From Kaistia dalseonensis (GTDB lineage: Bacteria > Pseudomonadota > Alphaproteobacteria > Rhizobiales > Kaistiaceae), in the NCBI RefSeq assembly GCF_030814715.1, contig NZ_JAUSVO010000005.1:372001-436000 (forward strand): a stretch of DNA of 64,000 bases, in the 5' to 3' direction. Both the position numbers and the translations under genes were made by a program. The notes under the pieces were generated by a model. The model was not told where the DNA came from. It saw only the letters and a list, made by a program, of their open reading frames with translations, and ran no database searches. Shown here one piece after another: positions 16,850 to 25,874 of this stretch. How positions within the stretch are numbered: the stretch's first letter is position 1; every line of letters starts with the position of its first letter.

Positions 16850-18142
16850 ATGAGGAAGGCGCTCTTGGCGGGCCTATGGGCCGCCGGGCTGAGCATGGCT
16901 GTCACCGCCGCTCATGCCGAAACCATCCGCATCGCCAATCATGGCCAGGCGGGTATCGACGCGATGAAGTCGACCGTCGCGGAAATCGAGAAGAAATACG
17001 GTGTCACGGTCGAGGTCGTCGAATATCCGGCGCCCGACAAGGACTACGTCACCAAGCTCCTGACGGAGCTCGCGGCCGGCAATGGACCGGACATCTTCTC
17101 GGTGCCGAGCGCGAGCTATGTCGCCGACATGGTGGCCGCTGGCTATCTCGCCCCGATCGGCAAGGAACTGAAGGCCTGGGACGGCTACAACCAGCTCTAT
17201 GACGTCGCCAAGGAACTGGCTGTCAGCCCCGATGGCGAGACCTATGTGCTGCCGTCCATGCTGGGCATCAACCAGATCTATTTCCGCCGCGACGTGATGG
17301 ACAAGGCCGGCATTTCGACCGAGCAGCCCAAGACCTGGGCTGACCTCATCGACCGCGCCAAGGAGATCAGGGCCAAGACCGGCCAGTACGGTCTGCTGTT
17401 CCCGGCCGGTGTCGCCTGGGGCGGCGGAGCGTTCGAGGAAGGCTTCCAGCATCTTCTCGTCGGCTCGAAGACGCCGCAACTCGCCACCGCCGATGGCAAG
17501 CTCAACCTGACCGGCGAAGGCATCAAGGACGTGTTCGGCGTCTACAAGGAGTTGATCGACAACGACCTGATGCCGATCCAGCCGCTGCTCGGGCCGGAGC
17601 CGTGGGTGATCCCCAAATATGAGATGTTCCCGGCCGGCAAGCTCGTCGCCACGACCTGCGGTTCCTGGTGCTACATCTTCGACTGGGGCCGCGAGAGCAA
17701 GAACCCGATCCCGAACGTCGAGAAGGTCGTCGGCACCTGGACGATCCCCGGCCAGACCAGCGGCCAATATGTGCTCGCAGGCCTCGCCGCGCCGTGGGCG
17801 GTCAATTCCAAGGCCGCCAATGTCGAACTCGCCAAGAAGGCACTGCTGGAGATCGGCTCAGTCCCGACGGAAGTCTCCTATGCCGCGCTGATCGGCAATA
17901 TCCCGGCTCGCAAGGACGCCGCCGCCGATCCCGACTTCCAGAAGCTGACCGAACTCGTGCCGATCCATGCGGCCGCCGAGAACGGCGTCTATCTGAAGCA
18001 GGCGGCGGGCTTCTCCGCCGTCTCGGAAGGCGTGGCGCGTGCCACGGAGGCGCTGCTCCGCAAGGAGACCGACGCCGCCGGCGCGCAGAAGATCCTTGTC
18101 GACTACGTCAAGGAAGTGCTCGGCGACGACGCGGTTCAATAG
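16850..18142 (+). CDS. Sugar ABC transporter substrate-binding protein (family 1)
   Basis: The ATG at 16850 follows GAGGGAGGACATA, giving 430 residues. The signal peptide is MRKALLAGLWAAGLSMAVTA with cleavage after AHA. The mature protein shows EIEKKYGVTVEVVEYPAPD, LAAGNGPDIFSVPSASYVADM, YVLPSMLGINQIYFRRDVMD and a long C-lobe, all usual for extracellular sugar-binding proteins. It is the first gene of the complete importer 16850-21161 and corresponds in position to ThuE of rhizobial trehalose/maltitol systems. Ligand identity is inferred from that synteny. Confidence 0.9.
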   Translation: MRKALLAGLWAAGLSMAVTAAHAETIRIANHGQAGIDAMKSTVAEIEKKYGVTVEVVEYPAPDKDYVTKLLTELAAGNGPDIFSVPSASYVADMVAAGYLAPIGKELKAWDGYNQLYDVAKELAVSPDGETYVLPSMLGINQIYFRRDVMDKAGISTEQPKTWADLIDRAKEIRAKTGQYGLLFPAGVAWGGGAFEEGFQHLLVGSKTPQLATADGKLNLTGEGIKDVFGVYKELIDNDLMPIQPLLGPEPWVIPKYEMFPAGKLVATTCGSWCYIFDWGRESKNPIPNVEKVVGTWTIPGQTSGQYVLAGLAAPWAVNSKAANVELAKKALLEIGSVPTEVSYAALIGNIPARKDAAADPDFQKLTELVPIHAAAENGVYLKQAAGFSAVSEGVARATEALLRKETDAAGAQKILVDYVKEVLGDDAVQ

Positions 18143-18222
18143 AGCCTCCCGCCGCGTTCGGCGCCTGAAGGGAGGAGCGGCTCTCCCCGCTCCTCCCCCT
18201 TTTCAAGCCTCATTCAAAGAAC

Positions 18223-19137
18223 ATGCGACAGCGGACAAGTCCGATGCCCTGGATCCAACTGAGCTACGAGAGACGCGTCGCCTGGCAGCTGCGCCTGATC
18301 CTGCTGCCATCCGTGCTGCTTCTCCTGGCATTCGTGATCTATCCCGCCGTCTATTCCATCTATCTCAGCCTCACCAACGAGGCGCTGACGGGTGCTGCCG
18401 CGCTCAAGCCGCGCTTCGTCGGCACGCGCAACTATGCTCGCCTCTTCAGCGACGCCAAATTCTGGAACTCGCTGCTGGTGACGCTGATCTTCGTGATCGG
18501 TTCGGCCGTGATTGGCCAGTTCGTGCTCGGCCTCGTCTCGGCCGTGCTGCTGCGCCGGCCGCTGCGCTGGAAGCCGATCTTCAATTCGATCATCCTGCTG
18601 CCGAACGCCGTGCCCGAAGTGGTCGCCGGCTTCATGTGGATCTCGATGCTCGCCGGCGGCGAGCGGGCAACGCTCTCGCGCATTGTCGCCTTCTTCGGCA
18701 TTCCGGCCGCGGATTGGCTGCAGACCTTCCCGTTGACGATGATCATCATCGTCAACACCTGGCGCGGCATCGCCACCGCCATGATCCTGCTGACCGCAGG
18801 CCTCAGCGCCATTTCCGAGGAGATTTACGAGGCCGCGCGGATGGACGGGGCGACGCCGCGGCAGATGTTCACCCGCATCACGCTGCCGCTGATCGCGCCG
18901 ACGATCTTCCTCTACATGCTGGTTTCGACCGTCTCGACGATCGCGATCTTCGGCTTCGTCTATGCGCTGACGCGTGGCGGCCCGGGCGGCGCGACCGAAC
19001 TGATCTCGATCTACATCTACAACCAGTCCTTCACCGCCTTCCAGCTCGGCTATGGCTCGGCGGTGGCCGTGGTGGCGCTCGCCTTCTCGCTGCTGATCGG
19101 CGTCGTCTATGTCCGCGCGCTCAAGGTGGAGGTCTGA
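18223..19137 (+). CDS. Sugar ABC transporter permease, MalF-type
   Basis: The 304-residue integral membrane protein has six predicted helices starting near LILLPSVLLLLAFVIYPAVY. The EAA loop is IYEAARMDGATPRQMFTRITLPLIAP. The start is uncertain: ATGs at 18223 and 18244 are both possible and neither has a clear ribosome-binding site. It follows the binding-protein gene by 80 bp and partners with the next permease. Confidence 0.88.
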   Translation: MRQRTSPMPWIQLSYERRVAWQLRLILLPSVLLLLAFVIYPAVYSIYLSLTNEALTGAAALKPRFVGTRNYARLFSDAKFWNSLLVTLIFVIGSAVIGQFVLGLVSAVLLRRPLRWKPIFNSIILLPNAVPEVVAGFMWISMLAGGERATLSRIVAFFGIPAADWLQTFPLTMIIIVNTWRGIATAMILLTAGLSAISEEIYEAARMDGATPRQMFTRITLPLIAPTIFLYMLVSTVSTIAIFGFVYALTRGGPGGATELISIYIYNQSFTAFQLGYGSAVAVVALAFSLLIGVVYVRALKVEV

Positions 19138-19138
19138 C

Positions 19139-20053
19139 ATGGCACCGCACCATGCGCATAATCCTTCGAAACGCCGCGGCGCCGACCTCAGCGCCTATGC
19201 CACGCTGTCGGTGATCTCGATCTTCTGCGCGATCCCGTTCTTCTGGGTGCTGCTCGCCTCGATCGACGGCAATGCCTCGCTGTTCCTGCAATGGCCGCGC
19301 GAACTCACGATCGATAATTACGTCCGCATCTTCATGCAGGAAGACGGCACGCGCTGGGTGCTCAACTCACTCTTTGTCGTGGGAACCGCCACGCTGATCG
19401 TGATGGTCCTGGCCGGTCTCGGCGGCTATGCGCTGTCGCGCACGCGCGCCTGGTGGAAGCGGCCATTCCTCTACACGATCCTGCTCATTCGGGTCCTGCC
19501 GACGACGGCGCTGATCGTCCCGCTCTACAAGGTGCTGCTGACCGCGAATAATTGGCTCGGCGGCGTCCTGCGCGCGATCTTCGGTAACGGCCCGGCGCGT
19601 GAGATCCTGAAATATGTCGGCTTCATCGACGGCTATCTCGGCCTGATCCTGGTACTCGCGACGATGCAATTGCCGCTCGCGCTCTGGATCATGAAGACCT
19701 TCTTCGACACGGTGCCGCGCGACTATGAAGAGGCGGCGCTGATGGATGGCGCGACCATGCTCCAGCGCATCCGCCGCGTGCTGATCCCGCTGGCGCTGCC
19801 GGGCCTGGGCGCCGCCGGCCTCTTCGCCTTCATCTCGGCCTGGGGCGATTTCCTGCTGCCCCTGATCCTGCTCTCTTCGCCCGATCTGCAGACCCTGCCG
19901 CTCGGCCTCTTCCGCGCCTTCCTGCGCGTCAACACGATCGACTACGGCTTCCTGGCGGCGCTCGCCTTCGTCTACCTGCTGCCGGCCGTGATCGCCTTCG
20001 GCTTTGCTCGCCGCTTCCTCGTCCAGACCTTCTCAGGCGGGGTGAAGGGCTGA
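19139..20053 (+). CDS. Sugar ABC transporter permease, MalG-type
   Basis: The start codon at 19139 lies one base after the preceding stop (TGACATG), so the two permeases are probably translationally coupled. The 304-residue protein begins with helix ATLSVISIFCAIPFFWVLLA and carries the EAA loop DYEEAALMDGATMLQRIRRVLIPLALP. The C-terminus RRFLVQTFSGGVKG is typical of MalG-like proteins of this class. Confidence 0.9.
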   Translation: MAPHHAHNPSKRRGADLSAYATLSVISIFCAIPFFWVLLASIDGNASLFLQWPRELTIDNYVRIFMQEDGTRWVLNSLFVVGTATLIVMVLAGLGGYALSRTRAWWKRPFLYTILLIRVLPTTALIVPLYKVLLTANNWLGGVLRAIFGNGPAREILKYVGFIDGYLGLILVLATMQLPLALWIMKTFFDTVPRDYEEAALMDGATMLQRIRRVLIPLALPGLGAAGLFAFISAWGDFLLPLILLSSPDLQTLPLGLFRAFLRVNTIDYGFLAALAFVYLLPAVIAFGFARRFLVQTFSGGVKG

Positions 20054-20078
20054 TGTCTCTCCATTCAGGTATCTTTTC

Positions 20079-21161
20079 ATGGCCGTGATTGAACTCAAGA
20101 ACGTCCGCAAATATTACGGCGCGCTCGAAGTGATCAAAGGCGTCGATATTCGCGTCGAGGACGGCGAATTCGCCGTGTTCGTCGGCCCGAGCGGCTGCGG
20201 AAAATCGACGCTCCTGCGCATGATCGCCGGCCTCGAGGGCATAGACGGCGGCGACTTCCTGCTCGACGGCCGACGCATGAACGATATCGCGCCGGACAAG
20301 CGCGGCATCGCCATGGTGTTCCAGTCCTATGCGCTCTATCCGCATATGAGCGTCGCGGAAAACATCGGCTTCTCGCTCGATCTGAAGAAGGTGCCCAAGG
20401 CGACGATCCGCAAAGAAGTCGAGGCGATCGCCGAGATCCTGCAATTGACCGATTACCTCGACCGCCGCCCTGCCGCGCTCTCCGGCGGCCAGCGCCAGCG
20501 CGTCGCGATCGGTCGCGCCATCATCAAGAAACCGGCCGTCATCTTGTTCGACGAGCCGCTCTCCAATCTCGACGCCTCGCTCCGCGTGCAGATGCGCGCC
20601 GAACTGCAGCGCCTGCATCGCGACCTGAAGGCGACGGTCGTCTATGTCACGCATGACCAGGTCGAGGCCATGACCATGGCCGACCGGATCGTGGTGCTGA
20701 AGGGCGGAGAGGTTGCGCAGGCAGACGCGCCGATCGCGCTCTATCACCGGCCCGACAACGCCTTTGTCGCCACCTTCATCGGCTCGCCGCGCATGAATCT
20801 CGTGCCCGTCACGATCGCGCGGGCAGCCGATGGCAAGGCCGAGGTGACAGCGGCGAGGCTCGGAGCGATTCATATCGACGACAGCGCAATGCCGCTGCCG
20901 ACCGGGCCGGCCCAACTCGGCGTGCGTCCGGAACATCTGCGTCTCGCCGCTGATGCCGACGGCGATTTTGACAGCGAGATTCTCGTCGTCGAACGGCTCG
21001 GCGTCGAGACCTACCTGACCATCGGCTCGCTCGATCAGCCGATCATGGTTCGCGTCGAGGGCGACATCGCGATGCGGCCCGGCGACCGCGCGCGTTTCTC
21101 GATCGACCGCCAATCCTGCCACTTCTTCGATATGGCCGGGCGCGCGCTCCCGCGCGCCTGA
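20079..21161 (+). CDS. ABC transporter ATP-binding protein (UgpC/MsmK type)
   Basis: The 360-residue protein has Walker A GPSGCGKSTLLRMIAG, Q-loop MVFQSYALYPHMSV, signature LSGGQRQRVAIGRA, Walker B AVILFDEPLSNLD and the H-loop VTHDQVEAM. A C-terminal regulatory OB-like (TOBE) domain follows, with GVRPEHL and VVERLGVETY. This is the sugar-import ATPase class. It powers the permeases at 18223 and 19139, and proteins of this class are known to be shared, so it might also serve the ATPase-less cluster at 5102-8349. Confidence 0.94.
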   Translation: MAVIELKNVRKYYGALEVIKGVDIRVEDGEFAVFVGPSGCGKSTLLRMIAGLEGIDGGDFLLDGRRMNDIAPDKRGIAMVFQSYALYPHMSVAENIGFSLDLKKVPKATIRKEVEAIAEILQLTDYLDRRPAALSGGQRQRVAIGRAIIKKPAVILFDEPLSNLDASLRVQMRAELQRLHRDLKATVVYVTHDQVEAMTMADRIVVLKGGEVAQADAPIALYHRPDNAFVATFIGSPRMNLVPVTIARAADGKAEVTAARLGAIHIDDSAMPLPTGPAQLGVRPEHLRLAADADGDFDSEILVVERLGVETYLTIGSLDQPIMVRVEGDIAMRPGDRARFSIDRQSCHFFDMAGRALPRA

Positions 21162-21188
21162 AGAATTTCACTTTCCTCAGAGGACGAC

Positions 21189-21926
21189 ATGACGATCAAG
21201 GTCACGATCTGGAACGAAGGACGCCACGAGCAACTGCACGAGGAGGTGCAGAAGATCTATCCCGACCGCATCGATGGCGCGATCGCGGCCGGCCTCGCCG
21301 ATCCGGATTTCGAGATCCGCCGCGGCACGCTCGACGATCCCGACGAAGGCCTGCCGGATTCCCTGCTCGAGGATACCGATGTCCTGCTCTGGTGGGGCCA
21401 TATGGCGCATGACGAAGTCAGCGACGGGCTGATCGATCGCGTGCAGCAGCGCGTTCTGAAGGGCATGGGCCTGGTGGTTCTCCATTCCGGACACCATTCG
21501 AAACTGTTTCGCCGGCTGATGGGCACCAACGCCAATCTGTCGTGGCGTGAAATGCCGGAAGGCGATCTCGAGCGCGTCTGGGTCATCAACCCGTCGCATC
21601 CGATCGCGGAAGGGTTGCCGCCCTTCTTCGAGATCGAGGCCTCGGAAATGTATGGCGAGCCCTTCGACATTCCGGCGCCGGACGAGATCGTATTCCTGTC
21701 CTGGTATTCGGGCGGCGAGGTCTTCCGCTCGGGCTGCACCTTCCAGCGCGGCCGGGGCAAGATCTTCTATTTCAGCCCCGGCCACGAGACCTTCCCGATC
21801 TACCACAACCCCTTGGTCCACAAGGTGATCGGCAACGGAATCCGCTGGGTCAAGCAGCCCCACACGGATGGCCGCATCCTGGCCAACTGGCACCGCGCCG
21901 AGCCGATCCACAAGCGGCCGGACTGA
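21189..21926 (+). CDS. thuA: ThuA-domain (trehalose-utilization) protein
   Basis: The 245-residue cytoplasmic protein has the ThuA/glutamine-amidotransferase-like fold. Its motifs are IKVTIWNEGRHEQLHEEV, LLEDTDVLLWWGHMAHDEV, GMGLVVLHSGHHSKLFRRLM, and KIFYFSPGHETFPIYHNP followed by GNGIRWVK. AGAGGACGAC precedes its ATG. ThuA proteins in rhizobia are needed for catabolism of imported trehalose and related disaccharides together with ThuB. Its position as last gene of the importer operon, with a ThuB-like gene across the divergent promoter, matches that role. The chemistry is not visible in the sequence. Confidence 0.85.
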   Translation: MTIKVTIWNEGRHEQLHEEVQKIYPDRIDGAIAAGLADPDFEIRRGTLDDPDEGLPDSLLEDTDVLLWWGHMAHDEVSDGLIDRVQQRVLKGMGLVVLHSGHHSKLFRRLMGTNANLSWREMPEGDLERVWVINPSHPIAEGLPPFFEIEASEMYGEPFDIPAPDEIVFLSWYSGGEVFRSGCTFQRGRGKIFYFSPGHETFPIYHNPLVHKVIGNGIRWVKQPHTDGRILANWHRAEPIHKRPD

Positions 21927-22139
21927 CAACCGCCAAGTCGTTGGGGGTCAAGAATTCGCGGCGCGATCTGTGCTCGTCATGGATTGCGCCGCAGCCATTT
22001 GCGTCATGTCCGGAGAAATCGGGCGCTGTGCCGCGCGCTTCGGACGAAGCGGCCTTAAACGTGGCGGCATCGACGCCAACAGCTAATCGGGCCGGCGCGC
22101 GTCATTGTCAGATTTTTCAGTTGCTTGATCTTGAAAGGA

Positions 22140-22214
<75 letters not shown>

Positions 22215-22315
22215 ATCCGTCAGTGCCACCGGGCGGGACCGGCGACGTTGGCCAGCGATATACAAGGTCATTGCGAAGGGTTCAAGCACCCATTCGCACC
22301 CTGTTCATAACTCTG

Positions 22316-22675
22316 TCACGCGGCCAGCAGCCGCTCCACCTCATTGACCAGATCGCGCAGGTGGAAGGGCTTGGAAAGCACCTTCGCCTCTTTCGGCGCG
22401 TTCGAATCGGGATTGAGCGCCACGGCGGCAAAACCGGTGATGAACATCACCTTCAGGTCCGGATCGAGCTCCGTCGCCCGGCGAGCGAGTTCGATCCCGT
22501 CCATCTCCGGCATCACGATATCGGTCAGGAGCAAGGTGAACGGCTCTTCGCGGATGCGCTCATAGGCGCTGCGGCCATTGTCGAACGAGACCACGTCGTA
22601 GCCGGCGTTCTGCAATGCCTTGGCCAGGAAGCGGCGCATGTCATTGTCGTCTTCAGCAAGCAGGATGCGGTTCAT
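22316..22675 (-). CDS. cpdR: Single-domain response regulator CpdR
   Basis: The 119-residue receiver domain starts MNRILLAEDDNDMRRFLAKA and carries the phosphoacceptor Asp52 in LLLTDIVMPEMDG. It also has the conserved stretch VMFITGFAAVALNPDS and a KPFHLRDLVNEVERLLAA end. This pattern is diagnostic of CpdR, the alphaproteobacterial adaptor that recruits ClpXP for timed proteolysis in the cell cycle and is switched off by phosphorylation through CckA-ChpT. The ATG at 22675 gives the family's usual length; an ATG at 22687 is also possible. It is divergent from the N-formylglutamate amidohydrolase gene, a common alphaproteobacterial arrangement. Confidence 0.95.
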   Translation of the reverse strand: MNRILLAEDDNDMRRFLAKALQNAGYDVVSFDNGRSAYERIREEPFTLLLTDIVMPEMDGIELARRATELDPDLKVMFITGFAAVALNPDSNAPKEAKVLSKPFHLRDLVNEVERLLAA

Positions 22676-22885
22676 CGAGAAATCCATGGCGGGCAATCGT
22701 TCGAGGCGCTGCGATTTGGTTATTGAAATGTGGCTGAGCGAAGTAAAGATCGGGTGAATGAACGCCATTCACAGCTGCGGATGAAACCGATCCGGCGCAA
22801 TGTGGACAGGGCGCAATCCACTTGGCACGATGCGCGGCCAGAAAGCCCATTGCCGGTCCGGGCGAGGAGAAAGACCATAGGTCCC

Positions 22886-23758
22886 GTGATCACCAAGCCG
22901 CCATTCGAGGTGATTGCTCCCGCGGAGCAGCGGATTCCGTTCGTCTTCAATTCCCCCCATAGCGGCCGCGACTATCCGGCATCCTTCCTGGCCGCCTCGC
23001 GGCTCGACGAGCGCACGATCCGCCGTTCGGAGGATACATTCGTCGACGAACTCTTCAGTTCCGTCGTGCCGCTCGGCGCGCCGCTGATGCGGGCGCATTT
23101 CCCGCGCGCCTGGCTCGACGTCAACCGCGAGCCCTATGAGCTCGATCCGCGCATGTTCGATGGTGAATTGCCGCCTTATGCGAATGTGCGTTCGCTACGG
23201 GTCGCCGGCGGTCTCGGCACCATCGCGCGGGTCGTATCGGAGAATGTCGAGATCTATGCCGATCAGATCCCGGTCGCCGAGGCGCTCGCGCGGATCGAGA
23301 CGGTCTACAAGCCCTATCACGACCGCCTGCGCGCCCTGATGGCGGAGACCCACCAGCATTTCGGCTTCGTGGTGCTGGTCGACTGCCATTCCATGCCGTC
23401 CTCGATCCGGACGGCGCCGCTGCGGGTGCGCGCCGATTTCGTCATCGGTGACCGTTACGGCGCGAGCTGCGCGCCGGAACTCTCGGAAGGCGCCTACAGC
23501 TTCCTGACCGATGCCGGCTATTCGGTCGCACGCAACAAGCCCTATGCCGGCGGCTTCATCACCGAGCATTATGGCCGCCCGCTGCGTGGCCTGCATGCCC
23601 TGCAGATCGAGGTCAATCGCGGGCTCTACATGAACGAGCGCAATTTCCAGAAGAACATCGATTTCGAGACGGTAGCGAGGGATCTGGCGCGATTGGTCGC
23701 GTTCCTGTCATCCATACCCGATACGGGTCTCTTCCCTGTTCCCGAAGCCGCCGAATAA
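22886..23758 (+). CDS. N-formylglutamate amidohydrolase-like protein
   Basis: I place the start at GTG 22886, giving 290 residues beginning ITKPPFEVIAPAEQ, because homologues start near this point. The frame is open back to 22730, and an ATG at 22781 is an alternative. Motifs include FNSPHSGRDYP, RAHFPRAWLDVNREPYELDP, VLVDCHSMPSS and GGFITEHYGRP. These match the HutG/N-formylglutamate amidohydrolase family, zinc enzymes that release formate from N-formyl-L-glutamate in histidine breakdown. No other hut genes are near, so the in vivo substrate is open. Confidence 0.85.
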   Translation: MITKPPFEVIAPAEQRIPFVFNSPHSGRDYPASFLAASRLDERTIRRSEDTFVDELFSSVVPLGAPLMRAHFPRAWLDVNREPYELDPRMFDGELPPYANVRSLRVAGGLGTIARVVSENVEIYADQIPVAEALARIETVYKPYHDRLRALMAETHQHFGFVVLVDCHSMPSSIRTAPLRVRADFVIGDRYGASCAPELSEGAYSFLTDAGYSVARNKPYAGGFITEHYGRPLRGLHALQIEVNRGLYMNERNFQKNIDFETVARDLARLVAFLSSIPDTGLFPVPEAAE

Positions 23759-23788
23759 AGCAGCCGGCCCCGCACGAACACCGAGCGG

Positions 23789-23870
23789 AAAAGAAAAAGG
23801 GCCGCTCGTAAAACGAGGCGGCCCAAGTCTAGGGAGGAAACGCCCAAGGAGGGCAGCAGCAACCCGACGC
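23789..23870 (-). ncRNA. mmgR: Small RNA of the alpha-r8 / suhB (MmgR) type
   Basis: On the minus strand a CCCTCCTTGGGC stem region and a GTTTCCTCCCTAGAC segment are followed by a strong Rho-independent terminator. The conserved UUUCCUCCCU element and the place next to an inositol-monophosphatase-family gene on the opposite strand are the hallmarks of the rhizobial sRNA family known as suhB or alpha-r8 (MmgR in Sinorhizobium). Counting back from the T-run to GGGTTGC near 23865 gives about 77 nt. The 5' end is approximate; a TTGCAC box near 23908-23913 could be part of its promoter. Members use the anti-Shine-Dalgarno-like loop to silence mRNAs, and MmgR affects polyhydroxybutyrate storage. 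Confidence 0.75.
23790..23823 (-). terminator. Rho-independent terminator of the small RNA
   Basis: On the minus strand GGGCCGCCTCG-TTTTA-CGAGCGGCCC forms a stem with a single bulged C, followed by TTTTTCTTTT. The T-run exists only on the minus strand, so the terminator serves the small RNA and not the plus-strand gene ending at 23758. Confidence 0.85.
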
Positions 23871-24105
23871 CAATCGAGCTACCGCACCGCAATAATCTGC
23901 GCTTGCAGTGCAAAAAGATCAAGACCCATTTTTTCGATTGTTAGACGGAATTATCAAATTTGCCCGACCATCATGACGACGAACGAAGCCGTGATGGCCA
24001 TCCGAAAAATTCCGTATATATAACAGTGCGTTATTGATTTGGCCGGAACACGGCCACAGCCCGCCCGATCCGCCCGTCGGGCACAATCCGAGACGGAAAA
24101 CAACG

Positions 24106-24888
24106 ATGACGACCGATTCGAACCTGATCGGCTTTCTCGATCGCCTGGCTGATTCTGCTGGCGCAGCGATCATGCCGCATTTTCGGGCAGCCGGGTTTGT
24201 GGAGAACAAGGCCGCATCCGGCTTCGATCCCGTAACGGCCGGCGACCGGGCCGCCGAGCAGGCGCTCCGGAGCCTGATCAACGAGAATTACCCCGACCAC
24301 GGCATCATGGGCGAGGAATTCGGCAACGAGAATCTCGACGCTGAGAATGTCTGGGTGCTGGATCCGATCGACGGAACGCGCGCCTTTATTTCCGGTCTGC
24401 CGGTCTGGGGTACGCTCATCGGCCTGATGACAGACGGAAAGCCTTCGCTCGGCATGATGGCGCAGCCCTTCACCGGCGAGCGCTATGCCGGCAATGGCGA
24501 GCGCGCCTGGTATCGGGGGCCGGATGGTGCCCGCGCCCTCTCGACGAGGCCATGCGAAACGCTCGCCGACGCGATCCTCTTCACCACGACGCCTGCGCTC
24601 TTCAAGGGGGACGATCGGGTCGCCTATGAACGCGTGGAAAGCCAGGTCCGCCTGGTGCGCTATGGCTGCGATTGCTACGCCTATTGCATGGTTGCGGCCG
24701 GCTATATCGACGCCGTGGTCGAGGTCGGCCTGCACCCCTACGATATCGTCGCCCTCATTCCCGTGATTGAGGGCGCCGGCGGGCGGGTCACCAATTGGGA
24801 AGGCGGTTCGGCCGCAGCCGGCGGGCGCGTCGTCGCGACCGGCGATGCGCGGCTGCACGAGCAGATCCTCGCGACATTGAACGCCTGA
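24106..24888 (+). CDS. Inositol monophosphatase-family phosphatase (histidinol-phosphatase type)
   Basis: The 260-residue protein has the lithium-sensitive phosphatase motifs: GEEFG for metal binding, WVLDPIDGTRAFISG for the DPIDGT signature, and GCDCYAYCMVAAGYIDAVVE, where the second motif normally holds the third Asp. DPVTAGDRAAEQALRSLI and YPDHGIMGEEFGNENLDAENV closely resemble the HisN branch, which dephosphorylates histidinol phosphate, rather than classical SuhB. I therefore leave the symbol blank. Start ATG 24106 follows a short AT-rich region with TATATATAAC. The adjacent antisense-side sRNA matches the synteny that gave the suhB RNA family its name. Confidence 0.87.
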   Translation: MTTDSNLIGFLDRLADSAGAAIMPHFRAAGFVENKAASGFDPVTAGDRAAEQALRSLINENYPDHGIMGEEFGNENLDAENVWVLDPIDGTRAFISGLPVWGTLIGLMTDGKPSLGMMAQPFTGERYAGNGERAWYRGPDGARALSTRPCETLADAILFTTTPALFKGDDRVAYERVESQVRLVRYGCDCYAYCMVAAGYIDAVVEVGLHPYDIVALIPVIEGAGGRVTNWEGGSAAAGGRVVATGDARLHEQILATLNA

Positions 24889-24895
24889 TTGCGCG

Positions 24896-25840
24896 TCAGT
24901 CCTCGCTGCCCGGGATGAAGGCATCGAAGGCCGCCCAGAACAGCTCGCGGATCGGCTCGCGCTCCATCATGATCTCGTGGCGCGCTCCCGGGATCATGAT
25001 CTGCGAACCGAGCCGCATCTCGCGCACGAAACGCTCGATCGCGAGCGGCGAGACGACGCGGTCTTCGCTGCCGGCGACGATCAGGGTTGGGATCTTCACG
25101 CTGGCGGCAAAGGCGGGGTCTTCGGCTTCAATCATGGCGCGGCATGCGGCACTGAGCCATCCGATGGTCGGGGGGCCGATCGTCAGGGTGGGCGCCGTCT
25201 TGCCGATCGCGACCGTCCGCGCGAACCGGCGCGCGTCGCCTGTGAGCTGGTTGCCCTCGAAGCCCCGCGCCTCGAGGCGTGCGAGCCGGGCGGCAGGCGG
25301 AAACGCATCGCCGAGACCGAGCAGCGAAAGCGCGCTGCAGGTGGCGTTGACGAATTTGCGCGGCGGATTCATCGCGCCGAGATCGAGCAGCGGCGACACG
25401 AGAACCATGCGCGTGAAGGCAAGCCGCGAGCGCCGCGCCACGCGCAACAGGACCAGCCCGCCCGTCGAATGGGCGAGCGCGAAATAAGGCGGCGGGCAAT
25501 CGGGCAGCACCACTTGCTGCATGAAGGCTTCGACGTCGCGCTCATATTCGATGAAATCGTCGACATGGCCCTTTTTCGGATTGCGCAGGCGGCGCTCCGA
25601 CCCGCCCTGCCCGCGCCAATCCAGCGCCGCAACGGCGAAATTGCGCTCGAGAAGCTCGTGCACGACCTCGAAATACTTCTCGATCGTCTCGGCCCGCCCC
25701 TGAAACAGGCAGATCGTGCCGCGAACGGGCCCGGCCGGACGCCAGACGGCCGATCGCAGCCTCACGCCATCCGACGTCAGCACCGGCTGCGCGACAATGC
25801 CTTCGGGCGTCGGATTATCGGGGAAGGACGGAAGATTCAT
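24896..25840 (-). CDS. Alpha/beta hydrolase, lysophospholipase (PldB-like)
   Basis: The 314-residue protein has the nucleophile elbow LAHSTGGLVLL. An acid lies in VAGSEDRVVSP and a His in PGARHEIMMEREPI, completing a Ser-Asp-His triad. The oxyanion region is ICLFQGRAETIEKYFEVVHELLER and the start is LPSFPDNPTPEGI. This is the monoacylglycerol lipase/lysophospholipase branch of alpha/beta hydrolases. No signal peptide is seen, so it probably acts at the cytoplasmic face. It is convergent with the phosphatase gene, 7 bp apart. Substrate is inferred from family. Confidence 0.85.
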   Translation of the reverse strand: MNLPSFPDNPTPEGIVAQPVLTSDGVRLRSAVWRPAGPVRGTICLFQGRAETIEKYFEVVHELLERNFAVAALDWRGQGGSERRLRNPKKGHVDDFIEYERDVEAFMQQVVLPDCPPPYFALAHSTGGLVLLRVARRSRLAFTRMVLVSPLLDLGAMNPPRKFVNATCSALSLLGLGDAFPPAARLARLEARGFEGNQLTGDARRFARTVAIGKTAPTLTIGPPTIGWLSAACRAMIEAEDPAFAASVKIPTLIVAGSEDRVVSPLAIERFVREMRLGSQIMIPGARHEIMMEREPIRELFWAAFDAFIPGSED

Positions 25841-25874
25841 GCGGTACGCGTTCCAGGACCAATCAACCGGTCTT

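Noticed and set aside
23626..23922. A 98-codon minus-strand frame over the end of the N-formylglutamate amidohydrolase-like gene
   Set aside because: It overlaps the predicted small RNA and its terminator, has no conserved motif, and its frame is set by the coding bias of the plus-strand gene.
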